The position numbers and the translations under genes are program-made. Below are positions 26,636-34,904 of a DNA stretch of 64,000 nt, piece by piece. Numbering within the stretch: position 1 is the stretch's first letter; every line of letters starts with the position of its first letter. Source of the DNA: an archaeon (lineage in GTDB: Archaea > Micrarchaeota > Micrarchaeia > Anstonellales > Bilamarchaeaceae); the NCBI GenBank assembly GCA_020053355.1, contig JAGVNI010000016.1, forward strand, positions 54,190 to 118,189, read 5' to 3'. The notes under the pieces were generated by a model that saw only the letters and a program-made list of their open reading frames with translations, did not search any database and was not told the origin of the DNA.

Positions 26636-27557
26636 TTCCGTCAATGAAGCGCAGCAGGGCGCCCCTGACCTCGCCCTCGTCGCTTCCCTGGAAGAATTCG
26701 AAGCATCTCGCGTTCTCAAGGATGGATGCGTATCTCTTGAATATGGCCGCAGAGCCGTCAGCGGCATCCCGCTCAAGGCCGGACCACAGGAACGGTATCT
26801 CCTTCTTGTAAATCCTGATGAGGCCTAAGAGAGCCTTGTTGTACTCGAGAGGCCGAATTTCGCTCGCGCTGCTGTTCCATATCCGGAGGAATATCACGCA
26901 GTCCGCTTTCCCATAGACCGATTTGTGCTCGGCATGCCTGCCGATATCGAAGAGGCCCGGGTCCACTCCGAAGCGCCTGGCGAAATCCTCGTCGACTCCC
27001 GTCTTAAGCGTGAACGGGAATATGCGCGTCCCGTCCGAGAGGACGGAGTCGTCGCTTATCGCGGTGGCGCCGCTCTGGATTAGCCTCATCAGCGATGAAG
27101 ACTTGCCGCACTTGCTGTCCCCGCAGAACACTATCGTCCTGCCCTTGTAGCTCGCGGCCGACGCGTGGATGAACGCGAGGCCCTTGCCCTCGGCGGATTT
27201 TATCACAAGCCATTTCAGCAGCCATCTCATCAGTTCGTGCAGCCCGGTGCAGTCGGAGCGGTAATCCACGGACAGCTCTTTCTCCCCAACAGCCATCCGG
27301 ATGAGGAACCTGCCGTCCTTGTCCGCAATGTATAATCGCCCCTCATGGAGATAGACGCATGCATTGTTGAGAACATTGGTCCTGACTGCCTTTTCCGGGA
27401 TGTTCCACCCATCACTCCTGCTGAACCTGGCAAGGCAGTCGTGCGGACCCGCTCCGGCCCGGTAATATTTCAATTCGTCATCCATCTTCCTGAAGAAATC
27501 GTCGCCGCTGTGCTCGATCTTCAGGGCAACGCTTGCGAGATTATAGTGCGATTCCAT
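26622..27557 (-). CDS. HprK-like serine kinase domain protein
   Basis: 311 residues. The C-terminal half matches the HPr kinase fold: LAFIHASAASYKGRTIVFCGDSKCGKSSSLMRLI (P-loop GDSKCGKSS) followed by ATAISDDSVL, the HprK-type acidic pair. The N-terminal ~140 residues are unlike bacterial HprK. No HPr or PTS gene is visible, and HprK-related proteins in RiPP-type clusters phosphorylate peptides (for example paeninodin) or other acceptors. Same strand and operon as the peptidase-like and GT4 genes upstream. Confidence 0.82.
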   Translation of the reverse strand: MESHYNLASVALKIEHSGDDFFRKMDDELKYYRAGAGPHDCLARFSRSDGWNIPEKAVRTNVLNNACVYLHEGRLYIADKDGRFLIRMAVGEKELSVDYRSDCTGLHELMRWLLKWLVIKSAEGKGLAFIHASAASYKGRTIVFCGDSKCGKSSSLMRLIQSGATAISDDSVLSDGTRIFPFTLKTGVDEDFARRFGVDPGLFDIGRHAEHKSVYGKADCVIFLRIWNSSASEIRPLEYNKALLGLIRIYKKEIPFLWSGLERDAADGSAAIFKRYASILENARCFEFFQGSDEGEVRGALLRFIDGIIGA

Positions 27558-27558
27558 A

Positions 27559-27987
27559 TCATTGCGCCTTCGTGTATGGGTAGTAACGTGAAGCCATCGT
27601 CAGCAGGAGGAAATATTTCTTCTTCCTGATATCGATGAGCCTTGAGTAGATTATGAATTGGGGCAGAAACAGGGCGAGGAGGAGCTCTGCCGCCGGCTTC
27701 CGCGGGACCATTCTCCCCTTGCCTACAATGACGCCGAGCAGCTTGTCTTTCCGGAACGGGAATCCTATCACCGGGCAGTTGTCCCCCCTCGTGAAGTAAT
27801 ACCCTGCGCATTTGTACATCAGCCTGTGGGCTATCCTGATGCCGTAGCGGTTCTCGAAAAGCACAACATCCCCGATTTCCGGTTCCGCCCCGCTATCGAG
27901 ATAGAGCCGCTCCTTCGGGTCGATGGAGGGGTGCATGTCGTTCCCCCGGATAACTTTAAGCGCCTGCAAATTCCCCGAAGACATCAT
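27559..27987 (-). CDS. Signal-peptidase-like (S24/S26) protein, catalytic Ser replaced
   Basis: 142 residues. The order VIRGNDMHPSI, then IGDVVLFENRYGIRIAHRLM, then YYFTRGDNCPVIGFPFRKDKLLGVIVG reproduces boxes B to E of type I signal peptidases (GxSMxP ... GDvv ... HRv ... tkGDN). The catalytic Ser position reads Asp (GNDMHP for G.SM.P), while His in AHRL is kept. It may be inactive or act as a binding protein. The C-terminal hydrophobic stretch could be a membrane anchor. It overlaps the GT4 gene by 32 bases and ends one base before the HprK-like start. Confidence 0.7.
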   Translation of the reverse strand: MMSSGNLQALKVIRGNDMHPSIDPKERLYLDSGAEPEIGDVVLFENRYGIRIAHRLMYKCAGYYFTRGDNCPVIGFPFRKDKLLGVIVGKGRMVPRKPAAELLLALFLPQFIIYSRLIDIRKKKYFLLLTMASRYYPYTKAQ

Positions 27988-29095
27988 TCACCGCCCTGCG
28001 ATAGTCGTCCGCGCCGTATCTTTTAATCGCTTCCACCGCGCCGTCAGCCTTCCTGCGCCTGAACCCCTCGTCCGTAAGCATGCGGACCAGGCCCTCGGCA
28101 TAGTCTTCCGGGTCCTTGCAGCGCGCGCAATACCCGAACGAATCAATCTCCCCCCTCTCGAACCCGGCGTACTCGTTCGTCACGACCGGCAGGGCGTGGC
28201 CCAGACATTCGCATAGCGCTATGGGGCATTCGTCGAAGCAGAATGGCATGAACGCGCAGTCCGCCATCCTCATGTATCCATAAAGCCGCTCCTTGGGCAG
28301 GAAGCCTGCGACGATGATATTCGCCTTCCCCCTCGCTTCGTCCAGAAGGCTCCGCATATAGTCCTGCTCGTAATTGTTCATCCTGCCGCAGATGACCAGG
28401 ACCGCCTCGGGCATGGACTTCTTCAGGATTTTCATGGCCTCGATGGCGTACCCCGTCCCCTTCATCACGCGCAGCTCGGCCGGCATCAGGACAATCCTCA
28501 TCCTCCTGCCCCCGGATTCCGCCCGCTTGGTTCCCGCATCATCGCGCAGGTCCGGTATCGGCCTTCGAAGGTACGTCACCTTGCCTGGTTCCACGCCGTG
28601 CTCCTCGATGATGTGCTGCCGGATCTTCACCGAATGCGTGATTATCATTTCCGCCTTCTCGAAATTCTCCCCCTCGCGCTCGCCGACGAAAGCGTAGTAG
28701 TCGAGCAGTTTCTGGAAATGGGGCGTTTGCGGATACTCGCCATCTACAAGCTCGCGGACCTTCCTGTACGGCACTGACGATGTGTGGTATATGTGCCTCT
28801 GCTTCAGGAAAAGGCCCATGCTGTTGAATGCCAGTATGGCATCCGGCCGCGCATCCCCGACCTTCCCGGCGAAGTCTTTCGACACTGCAATCGTGCTGCG
28901 GTAGCGGTCCATCAGGCCGTCTCCGCCATCCCCCATCGCTTCGCTTCCGCCTTCGAGCCGGACATCCCCGCCGCTCGGCGCGTATACGATGCGCTCATGG
29001 CCCTCCAGGGCGTTGTATACCTGCCTGAATACAGTCGGGAAGCCGTTGGGCGTCAACGTATCGAGGTTGTCCGGCACGCCGATGGCTATCTTCAC
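27956..29095 (-). CDS. Family 4-type glycosyltransferase (GT-B)
   Basis: 379 residues with a GT-B architecture. The C-terminal domain has the recognisable nucleotide-sugar region: GYAIEAMKILKKSMPEAVLVICG, then FLPKERLYGYMRMADCAFMPFCFDECPIALCECLGHALPVVTNEYAGF with the E(x7)E-like pattern. Retaining glycosyl transfer to a lipid, glycan or protein is expected. First gene of the GT4 - S26-like - HprK-like operon; a weak TATA-like ATTAAAGAC lies upstream on this strand. Confidence 0.88.
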   Translation of the reverse strand: MKIAIGVPDNLDTLTPNGFPTVFRQVYNALEGHERIVYAPSGGDVRLEGGSEAMGDGGDGLMDRYRSTIAVSKDFAGKVGDARPDAILAFNSMGLFLKQRHIYHTSSVPYRKVRELVDGEYPQTPHFQKLLDYYAFVGEREGENFEKAEMIITHSVKIRQHIIEEHGVEPGKVTYLRRPIPDLRDDAGTKRAESGGRRMRIVLMPAELRVMKGTGYAIEAMKILKKSMPEAVLVICGRMNNYEQDYMRSLLDEARGKANIIVAGFLPKERLYGYMRMADCAFMPFCFDECPIALCECLGHALPVVTNEYAGFERGEIDSFGYCARCKDPEDYAEGLVRMLTDEGFRRRKADGAVEAIKRYGADDYRRAVNDVFGEFAGA

Positions 29096-29174
29096 GGGGA
29101 TGATAGGTGTTGAACGTCTTTAATGCGTTTGGGGGATGCCGGGCACATGGCGAGTCACATCCTTCCCTCAGCTT

Positions 29175-29340
29175 CTTCGCCTCGATAGTGCTCTCGATGT
29201 TCAGCCTGCCCTCCGCAATCACGCCGGAACTCGTGGCCATGGGGCTGTTCTTTTCCGTCATCGTCGGAATCGTGGCCGGCATCGTCCCCGCCCGGAACGC
29301 CGCCCAAATCTCTCCAATCGAGGCATTAAGGTACGAGTGA
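29175..29340 (+). pseudogene. 3' fragment of an ABC permease (MacB/FtsX) paralogue
   Basis: The last ~55 codons of a permease gene, in frame to the stop, with no matching 5' part. Against the intact permease (23210-23375), about 30 of 168 bases differ but only two residues (Gly to Ala and Val to Pro). Homology stops abruptly near 29175. Nearly all changes are synonymous, so this sequence evolved under selection as part of a full paralogue and was cut off recently. The block 23376-29174, holding the peptide/glycosyltransferase cluster, is bracketed by the two copies in direct orientation. Confidence 0.8.
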
Positions 29341-29388
29341 GCCCCTGCGGCAATGAGCGATTATAAATCCGCCCGCATGATACCTATC

Positions 29389-29775
29389 ATGAAGGAATAC
29401 CTCCCCATCCTGCTGCTGGCATCCACGCTCCTCCTATCGGGCTGCATACAAGGCACCCCATCCCAGGAAGACGTCATGGAGAAACTGCGCCCGGAACTCA
29501 TCACATACTGCGAGGGGCTCGAGAGCAAGGCGCAGCTGAATGAGGGCTACTGCCCCACCTGCTACAATTACATCAATTCCTCAATTCCGCATTTCGACCA
29601 GTCACTAAGCAACCTGTCCATAAGCCGCGACGGCGATACCACGGCCGTGAACGTCACAATCCGGCTTATCTATGACTGGAGGAACGATAAGCCAAGCTCC
29701 AACCGCCTGGGGTTCACCCTTGGCGAGGATGGTTCGGTGATTGGCAGGAACATCCCTGAAAAAAGATGCGTCTGA
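29389..29775 (+). CDS. Small lipoprotein
   Basis: 128 residues from ATG 29389, about 25 bases after a clear TATA box (GATTATAAAT, 29360-29369); ATG 29377 and an upstream frame to 29353 are alternatives. Lipoprotein signal with lipobox LLSGC, then a mature domain with Cys in YCPTCYNY and near the C-terminus. No enzymatic motif. Probably anchored outside the membrane; function unknown. Confidence 0.7.
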   Translation: MKEYLPILLLASTLLLSGCIQGTPSQEDVMEKLRPELITYCEGLESKAQLNEGYCPTCYNYINSSIPHFDQSLSNLSISRDGDTTAVNVTIRLIYDWRNDKPSSNRLGFTLGEDGSVIGRNIPEKRCV

Positions 29776-29852
29776 CCATTATTTGTCAATCCTAATCCGC
29801 AGTCTGCCTGAAAGGGCACTGGCCGGTCAGGAATATTGTGCGCTCTTCCCGG

Positions 29853-30755
29853 CTATATCCTCCCTTCCGCTTTGAGCCTTTTTCTTTCTTCCTCTGGGAT
29901 CCCGTACTCCGCAATGTCGACCGAATCCAGAATGTTGCCCCGTTTGTATCTCCACAGCGGTGCGGTGTCCAGGCGGTAGAAAAACTTCCAGCCCGAGTAT
30001 GTCGGGGCATAATCTATCCTCGTGCAGCCCCGGCTTTTCGCGAGCTTGATGCCCTCGACCAATGCGACCTTGATTGTGTCGCCGTACCGTTCATCCACCC
30101 CCCAGATGCAGACGGACATTGTACTTCCGAAGAAAAAGTATTGCGTGGTAAGCACGGGGTTGCCGTCCTTGATGACAGACCAATATTCGGTCCGCGGGTC
30201 CTTATCCAGGATGTCGTAACAGCCCCGGTCTCCCTGGGCGAAGTCCGACTTCTCGCCGAACATCACCTTGCTGAATGCGGCGATGCCTTCCAGGGAGCCC
30301 TCTTTCCGGAACTCGTGCTCCCCGAATCCCTTGTAATCGTTCCTGAAATTCTTCCGGTGCTTCTTCGAGAACCGCGCAAGGTAATCGTCTATGCCCTCAA
30401 TGCCTGTCAGGTCCAGGAAGAACTGCGGGCAGAGGCCCTCCAGGCATCCGTCGAACCGCTCGACCAGGAAATCGAAATATACATCTTTCGGTATCTCATC
30501 GGTTTTTTTCATGAACTCCGGGTCGAAGGTGAGGTAGTTCCTCTCCACGCTGTCCCCGCCGATAATCTCGTAGAACCCCCGGTCCGCATCAAGCATCAGC
30601 GGGAAGAAGTTCTTGCCGTCGTAGAGGATGAGGGTCTTATAACCGTATTGTTTGCAGAGTGCCACCCGTATGTCCCAGTCGTCGGTCCACACCACCTTCT
30701 CGGGGACGAGCGCGTCCCAGATAGGTTTGGCCTCTTCCAGCGTCAGCTCTTTCAT
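29853..30755 (-). CDS. GNAT-fold acyl/aminoacyl transferase, FemAB-like
   Basis: 300 residues. The middle and C-terminal parts show a GNAT/FemAB pattern: FSKKHRKNFRNDYKGF, IKDGNPVLTTQYFFFGSTMSVCIWGVDERY and IKLAKSRGCTRIDYAPTYSGWKFFYRLD. Proteins of this type (BioF2-like, FemAB) transfer amino acids or acyl groups to peptides, lipids or glycans. The neighbouring glycosyltransferases suggest cell-surface modification, but the substrate is unknown. ATG 30758 is one codon upstream. Confidence 0.75.
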   Translation of the reverse strand: MKELTLEEAKPIWDALVPEKVVWTDDWDIRVALCKQYGYKTLILYDGKNFFPLMLDADRGFYEIIGGDSVERNYLTFDPEFMKKTDEIPKDVYFDFLVERFDGCLEGLCPQFFLDLTGIEGIDDYLARFSKKHRKNFRNDYKGFGEHEFRKEGSLEGIAAFSKVMFGEKSDFAQGDRGCYDILDKDPRTEYWSVIKDGNPVLTTQYFFFGSTMSVCIWGVDERYGDTIKVALVEGIKLAKSRGCTRIDYAPTYSGWKFFYRLDTAPLWRYKRGNILDSVDIAEYGIPEEERKRLKAEGRI

Positions 30756-30815
30756 CATAACATTATCCTTCAGGATACGAGTGCCTATGGATTATTGGTT
30801 CAGACGTGTTTATAA

Positions 30816-30867
30816 TTAGAAAAACGCCCCGGGGACATGGCCGACCTTATCGGTCGTCCGTCCCCGG
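30816..30867 (-). terminator. Hairpin plus T-run downstream of tRNA-Asn
   Basis: On the minus strand the tRNA is followed after 26 bases by a long stem-loop (outer arms CCGGGGAC at 30829-30836 and GTCCCCGG at 30860-30867, with an inner CGACC/GGTCG stem) and then by GCGTTTTTCTAATTA. This resembles an intrinsic terminator of bacterial form, unusual in archaea, and may also define the tRNA 3' trailer. Confidence 0.5.
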
Positions 30868-30893
30868 TGCTCCGCTCAACTGCGGTTTCGCTA

Positions 30894-31046
30894 CGCCCCG
30901 GGGAAGACTCGAACTTCCGGCCTGTTGATTTCAGAAGCTTTCGACCTTGGTTTACCTCAGGGCTTTTCCCGAGGGTTTTGCCCTAAGAAGGACCTAAGTC
31001 AAAAGGCTCTAACAGTCAACCGCTCTACCGGCTGAGCTACCGAGGC
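30894..31046 (-). tRNA. tRNA-Asn (GTT) with an 80-nt intron at 37/38
   Basis: Exon 1 is 31046-31010 and exon 2 is 30929-30894 (minus strand). The acceptor stem pairs GCCTCGG with CCGGGGC; anticodon stem GTTGA/TCAAC; loop C-T-GTT-A plus A after splicing; T arm GGAAG-TTCGAGT-CTTCC. The discriminator base is G and CCA is not encoded. The intron (30930-31009) sits at the canonical archaeal site and its ends can pair in a bulge-helix-bulge-like way (AGAG near the 5' site with CTTCT near the 3' site). Splicing would need endonuclease plus RtcB, encoded at 39884-41356. Confidence 0.93.
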
Positions 31047-31088
31047 AATAATAATACGATGTTGATTGGCCAATCTTGTTTAAAAACG

Positions 31089-32135
31089 CTACTGCTTTCC
31101 CGCCGCTTGGCCTATCGCTTCCCTTGCGGCAGCAAACACGGCATCCGCTATCTCGCGGTATGTGGCGTGTATCATCGCGCCCGCCTTGTCAATGTGGCCG
31201 CCGCCCCTCATGTTCTCGGGCATGCCGCATATTTCGCTTGTCATCCTTGCGATGTCGTTGGCATGGACGCCCCCGGAATGGGCGTCCTTGAACCTCACCC
31301 GGAACGAGACCCTGTGCCAGCCGCCACCCTGCTCGCTGAGGACCGCGACAATGGTCGCCTTCATGTCCCGTATCTCGTTTGCTAGGATGGCCGGGTTTTC
31401 GAGCCTGCTTGCCGCGACGGCAATCACCATGTCGCGGTAGAGCGCGCTTTCGACATGCGTCATCTCTTCGAGGATTGCCGCGACCATCGCCGGCGGGAGG
31501 TCCGGGTATGCCAGGGCGTCCACCTCCTTCTTGTTCGCGCCTGCAATCCGGAGGAGCGACTCGAATATGCTCAGCGTCCCCACGTCCGCGTCGTTCAGCC
31601 TTTCGCTGTCGCTCGCCACGCCCACCGCAAGCGCCAGCGCAATCTGCTTGTCGATGGCTCTCTTCTCGATAAGGGATGCTGCAATCTCGCTTGCGGAGAT
31701 GGCCGACTGATTGTCTATCATGAATAGCGGCTTCAGCACCGTCTTGCCGACCCTGTGGTGGTCTATCACCATCAGGAGCTGGTTCTTGCGGCTGCTCATG
31801 CCGTTTAGCAGGGCCGGAGTATTGGTGTCCACCACGATTATCGGGCGCGAGTCTGTTTCGGGAATCTCGCTCCACCTCTTCGTCTTTATCCCGAGCCGCT
31901 CGACAAGCGGGTCTGTAAGGTGGATGTGCGGCCCGGTGATTATGTCCGCCTGGGCATTCCTCCTGAAAAGAACCCTCTGGACGGCGAATGCGGTCCCCAG
32001 GCCGTCGCAATCAGGGACGTCGTGCGTCGTTATGAGCGCCCCGTGCTCGGACGCGATTTTCATGGCGTTGGCGAACCTGCTGCGGCTCGCAGGGCCCGCC
32101 ATATTGCCCAGATACCTGTCGCTCCGCGCATGCAT
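31089..32135 (-). CDS. DHH-family phosphoesterase (NrnA/RecJ-like)
   Basis: 348 residues. Metal motifs: THDVPDCDGLGTA (I), IIVVDTNT (II) and VIDHHRVG (III, the DHH). The C-terminal DHHA1 region ends in MRGGGHIDKAGAMIHAT, the GGGH substrate-binding motif. Family members degrade short oligonucleotides, cyclic dinucleotides or pAp. Start placed at ATG 32135, about 28 bases after TATA-like TATTAAAAAC (32158-32167); another AT box (TATATAAC) would fit a start at 32102. Confidence 0.9.
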   Translation of the reverse strand: MHARSDRYLGNMAGPASRSRFANAMKIASEHGALITTHDVPDCDGLGTAFAVQRVLFRRNAQADIITGPHIHLTDPLVERLGIKTKRWSEIPETDSRPIIVVDTNTPALLNGMSSRKNQLLMVIDHHRVGKTVLKPLFMIDNQSAISASEIAASLIEKRAIDKQIALALAVGVASDSERLNDADVGTLSIFESLLRIAGANKKEVDALAYPDLPPAMVAAILEEMTHVESALYRDMVIAVAASRLENPAILANEIRDMKATIVAVLSEQGGGWHRVSFRVRFKDAHSGGVHANDIARMTSEICGMPENMRGGGHIDKAGAMIHATYREIADAVFAAAREAIGQAAGKQ

Positions 32136-32249
32136 GCGTTATATACGCCTCTTTAGGTTTTTAATAGTTGCCGAAACAGTAATTTTGCGTATAATACGCC
32201 CAAGGTCCAGCCTGGCAATCGCGCTTACGTCCAATTAGACCGCACTGGG

Positions 32250-32384
32250 TTAGGCCTCTCCGCACTGGCTCCAGCCGCACATTATGCACTCCGTGCAGCC
32301 TTCCTGGTGCTTCAATTTGGTGCCGCAGACTGGGCAAATCCCTTCCCGGATGAGCTCCTTGGCCCGATTTTCGTCAACGTTCAT
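32250..32384 (-). CDS. Small zinc-ribbon protein (44 aa)
   Basis: ATG 32384 to TAA 32250-32252. After a short helix (NRAKELIREG) come CPVC and CIMC knuckles, with further Cys (GC, and SQCG near the end). The pattern is like the C-terminal zinc ribbon of class II (B12-dependent) ribonucleotide reductases, but here it stands alone. It lies 28 bases after the 128-codon gene upstream on the same strand, so it is probably the second gene of a small operon. Confidence 0.65.
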   Translation of the reverse strand: MNVDENRAKELIREGICPVCGTKLKHQEGCTECIMCGWSQCGEA

Positions 32385-32412
32385 GAGCTTGATGCGCCTG
32401 CAAATCCGCCAG

Positions 32413-32796
32413 TCATTTGCCGCCGAATATGGCCTTCAATCCTTTGACTAGGCCTTCGGATTTCGCCTTGAGGCCTGAAAGGACCCCGCTGAAGCCGTCA
32501 AGGCCGCCCAGGCGGAGAAGTATCCTCTCGGTCTCCTTGATGACCTCCTTGTCTGAGAGGTTGGAATTCCGATGAAGCGTTCCCATTATGTCCGTGATGC
32601 CCCTTCTTGTGGCCGGGAAATTGCCTTCCTTCAGTTTTCCCTGCATCCTGCCGATGAACTCCCTGGCCTCGGGGGTCTTTAGAAAATCATCAGATGAGGT
32701 GGACCTGCCCTGCGTTCCCGTCTGCGTCTGCTCAGGCTCTTTCTCCTCCTCTCCCGGCGGCTTCATCGCCATGGGTCTGAACTGGCCCAGAATCAT
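32413..32796 (-). CDS. Hypothetical helical protein
   Basis: 127 residues from ATG 32796, 26 bases after the centre of a strong TATA box (TTTATAAAT, 32818-32826); ATG 32811 is an alternative. N-terminal ~45 residues are disordered and rich in Glu/Gln/Thr; the rest is helical (AREFIGRMQGKLKEG ... DKEVIKETERILLRLGG), with a Gly/Lys-rich end. No family recognised. Upstream of the 44-residue zinc-ribbon gene. Confidence 0.65.
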   Translation of the reverse strand: MILGQFRPMAMKPPGEEEKEPEQTQTGTQGRSTSSDDFLKTPEAREFIGRMQGKLKEGNFPATRRGITDIMGTLHRNSNLSDKEVIKETERILLRLGGLDGFSGVLSGLKAKSEGLVKGLKAIFGGK

Positions 32797-32844
32797 GGAT
32801 GTAGAACTCATGGCAAATTTATAAATTTACCCTAGGCCACACTC

Positions 32845-33375
32845 TCAGAGGCCAAGGTCCCCGAGTATCCTGCTGGTCTTGAATTTCGAATCGTCGATTT
32901 TCTTTTCCAGCCTGACGATTTCAACCCCTTTGGGTGCGGGCCCTGGCTTCTGGTCATAGCCGTAGACAATGACGTTTGGCCCGACCAGCTCCAGCATGCG
33001 CTCGGGTTTTTCGAACCCTTCTATCGCAAGGTCCACCGGTTTCAGGCACTCGACCATGATTTTCCGATATTCAACGTCGTGAATCGGTTCCCTCCCCTTT
33101 TTCCGGATATGCTCGTTCCGGGCGATTGCCACGATTAGGACATCGCCGTGCTTCTTGGCCTCGCTAAGCGTCACGATATGCCCTATGTGGAGGACGTCGA
33201 ACACCCCGCCTGTCAGGACGACCTTAATGCGCTTCCTCTCATCGTCTTTGAGGAAGAACCGCCCATCCCTCTCGATTAGCATCCTCTTCTCGTGCTCCTG
33301 CAGGTAATGGAAAATGTCCTCCGGTATGCCCCCGTATTGGAGCTGCATGACGAACAGCTTGGATATCTCTTTCAT
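32845..33375 (-). CDS. Cytidylyltransferase-like protein, archaeal FAD synthetase (RibL) type
   Basis: 176 residues. The nucleotidyltransferase domain starts near residue 50 with VVLTGGVFDVLHIGHIVTLSEAKKHGDVLIVAIARN, containing the HxGH motif, and ends with DDSKFKTSRIL in place of the ISST-like motif. RibL joins AMP to FMN to give FAD; glycerol-3-phosphate cytidylyltransferase-like activity is the alternative. The ~48-residue N-terminal extension (LFVMQLQYGGIPEDIFHYLQEHEKRML) looks like a small helical or winged-helix domain. Follows the aldehyde dehydrogenase gene by 24 bases. Confidence 0.82.
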   Translation of the reverse strand: MKEISKLFVMQLQYGGIPEDIFHYLQEHEKRMLIERDGRFFLKDDERKRIKVVLTGGVFDVLHIGHIVTLSEAKKHGDVLIVAIARNEHIRKKGREPIHDVEYRKIMVECLKPVDLAIEGFEKPERMLELVGPNVIVYGYDQKPGPAPKGVEIVRLEKKIDDSKFKTSRILGDLGL

Positions 33376-33399
33376 GCCATCAACCTTTTTCCCTGTTTT

Positions 33400-34854
33400 T
33401 CAATCGGAATCTATCTGCGCCTTCTGGAGCTTTCCCGAGTAATCAACATACACGGTTTTCGTGTTCGAGAACTCGTCGAGGCCGAGTATCCCTGCCTCGC
33501 GCGTATGGCCGGTGCCTTTCACCCCGCCGAACGGGAGGTGGACCTCAGCCCCAATCGTGCTGGAATTGACATACGTTATCCCGGCTTCAATCCTTTCTAT
33601 CGCCTTGAAGGCGTTGTTCACATCGCCCGTGTAGATTGACGAACTGAGGCCGTATTCGACCGAGTTCGCGATGTCTATCGCGTCATCGAGCCTGTCGAAT
33701 TCGAGGACTGACAGGACCGGGCCGAATATCTCTTCCCTCGCGATGCGCATGTCCGGAGTTACGCCGTCGAATATCGTGGGCTTGAAGAAGAACCCCTTTC
33801 CGGCAGGCTTGTTCCCCCCGCAAAGGAGTTTCGCGCCCTCGGCTATCCCGATTCCGACGTACTTGTTAACCTTCTCCTGCGCGGCCTTGTTGATTAGCGG
33901 GCCGACGTCGCTCGTCTTCTCTATTCCCGGCCCGAGCCGCAGCATCCTTGCCTTCGTGACAAGCGCGGAAAGCAGCTTTTGCTTGATTTTCCTATGCGCA
34001 ATCACCCTGCTGGTCGCAGTGCAGCGCTGGCCGGTCGTCCCGAACGCACCCCAGAGAATGCCTTCCACAGCAAGGTCGAGTTTCGCGTCGTCCATGACGA
34101 TAATCGGATTCTTTCCGCCAAGTTCCAGGCCGACCTTTTTCAGGCCGGCATTCTTGGTAATCCACTCTCCTGTAGCTTTCGAGCCTGTGAATGAAAGCCC
34201 TTCGATTCCGGGGTGCTTCACAATCGCCTCGCCAACTGATGATGCAGGGCCTGTGACGAAATTGACGACTCCTGGAGGCACCCCGGCCCTAATCAGCACT
34301 TTCAGGATTTCATAGGCGCATAATGGCGTGTCTGAACTCGGCTTGAACACCACCGTGTTCCCGCAAATCAGCGCAGGCGCGAGTTTCCAGGCTGGTATCG
34401 CGGTCGGGAAGTTCCACGGGGTTATCAGCCCGACGACGCCGACCGGCCGCCGAATCGTCATGCAGAACTTATCCCGGAGTTCGCTGGTCGTCGTGTTCCC
34501 ATAAAGCCTGCGCCCCTCGGCAGCGAAATACTCGAACGTGTCAATCGCTTCCTGCACGTCTCCCAGCGCTTCCGGCAGCACCTTTCCCATCTCGGTGGAG
34601 ACAAGTCGCCCGAGCCTTTCCTTCTCGCTCTTTAGGATTTCGGCGGCTTTCTGCAGGATAATCCCCCTTTTCGGGGGCGGGAGCCTGGACCATTTTGGCA
34701 GGGCGTCCCTTGCCGCGCCGACCGCCATATCGACATGCCCCGCATCGCCCGATGGGAAATATGCTATCGGTTTTTCTGTTGCCGGGTTCAGGGTCTCGAA
34801 GCCGGTTTCAGCACCTGCCCATTCCCCCCCGATATACATCTTATAGGCGGCCAT
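33400..34854 (-). CDS. NAD(P)-dependent aldehyde dehydrogenase
   Basis: 484 residues from ATG 34854, the usual length. Motifs: [17 protein letters not shown] (cofactor site), [11 protein letters not shown], catalytic Glu in LELGGKNP, and catalytic Cys in [12 protein letters not shown]. Oxidises an aldehyde to an acid, probably succinate-semialdehyde or a similar small aldehyde; the sequence does not fix the substrate. Divergent from the dUTPase-like gene with one shared AT box. Confidence 0.95.
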   Translation of the reverse strand: MAAYKMYIGGEWAGAETGFETLNPATEKPIAYFPSGDAGHVDMAVGAARDALPKWSRLPPPKRGIILQKAAEILKSEKERLGRLVSTEMGKVLPEALGDVQEAIDTFEYFAAEGRRLYGNTTTSELRDKFCMTIRRPVGVVGLITPWNFPTAIPAWKLAPALICGNTVVFKPSSDTPLCAYEILKVLIRAGVPPGVVNFVTGPASSVGEAIVKHPGIEGLSFTGSKATGEWITKNAGLKKVGLELGGKNPIIVMDDAKLDLAVEGILWGAFGTTGQRCTATSRVIAHRKIKQKLLSALVTKARMLRLGPGIEKTSDVGPLINKAAQEKVNKYVGIGIAEGAKLLCGGNKPAGKGFFFKPTIFDGVTPDMRIAREEIFGPVLSVLEFDRLDDAIDIANSVEYGLSSSIYTGDVNNAFKAIERIEAGITYVNSSTIGAEVHLPFGGVKGTGHTREAGILGLDEFSNTKTVYVDYSGKLQKAQIDSD

Positions 34855-34869
34855 ACGTTGGCTTCTTCC

Positions 34870-34882
34870 CCCAAAAATATAA
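34870..34882. promoter_or_regulatory. Single AT box that can serve two divergent promoters
   Basis: CCAAAAATATAAACC reads as a TATA box for the plus-strand gene (start 34905, about 28 bases on), and its complement GTTTATATTTTT reads as one for the minus-strand aldehyde dehydrogenase (start 34854). The starts are 51 bases apart and no other AT-rich element lies between them, so the two promoters probably overlap and compete. Confidence 0.5.
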
Positions 34883-34904
34883 ACCTGCCCTGCGTATCTG
34901 CCCC

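Noticed and set aside
29107..29340. Complete 77-codon gene from the ATG at 29107
   Set aside because: Its first ~22 codons have no similarity to the permease and overlap the promoter of the GT4 gene; only the part from about 29175 is explained, as a severed permease end.
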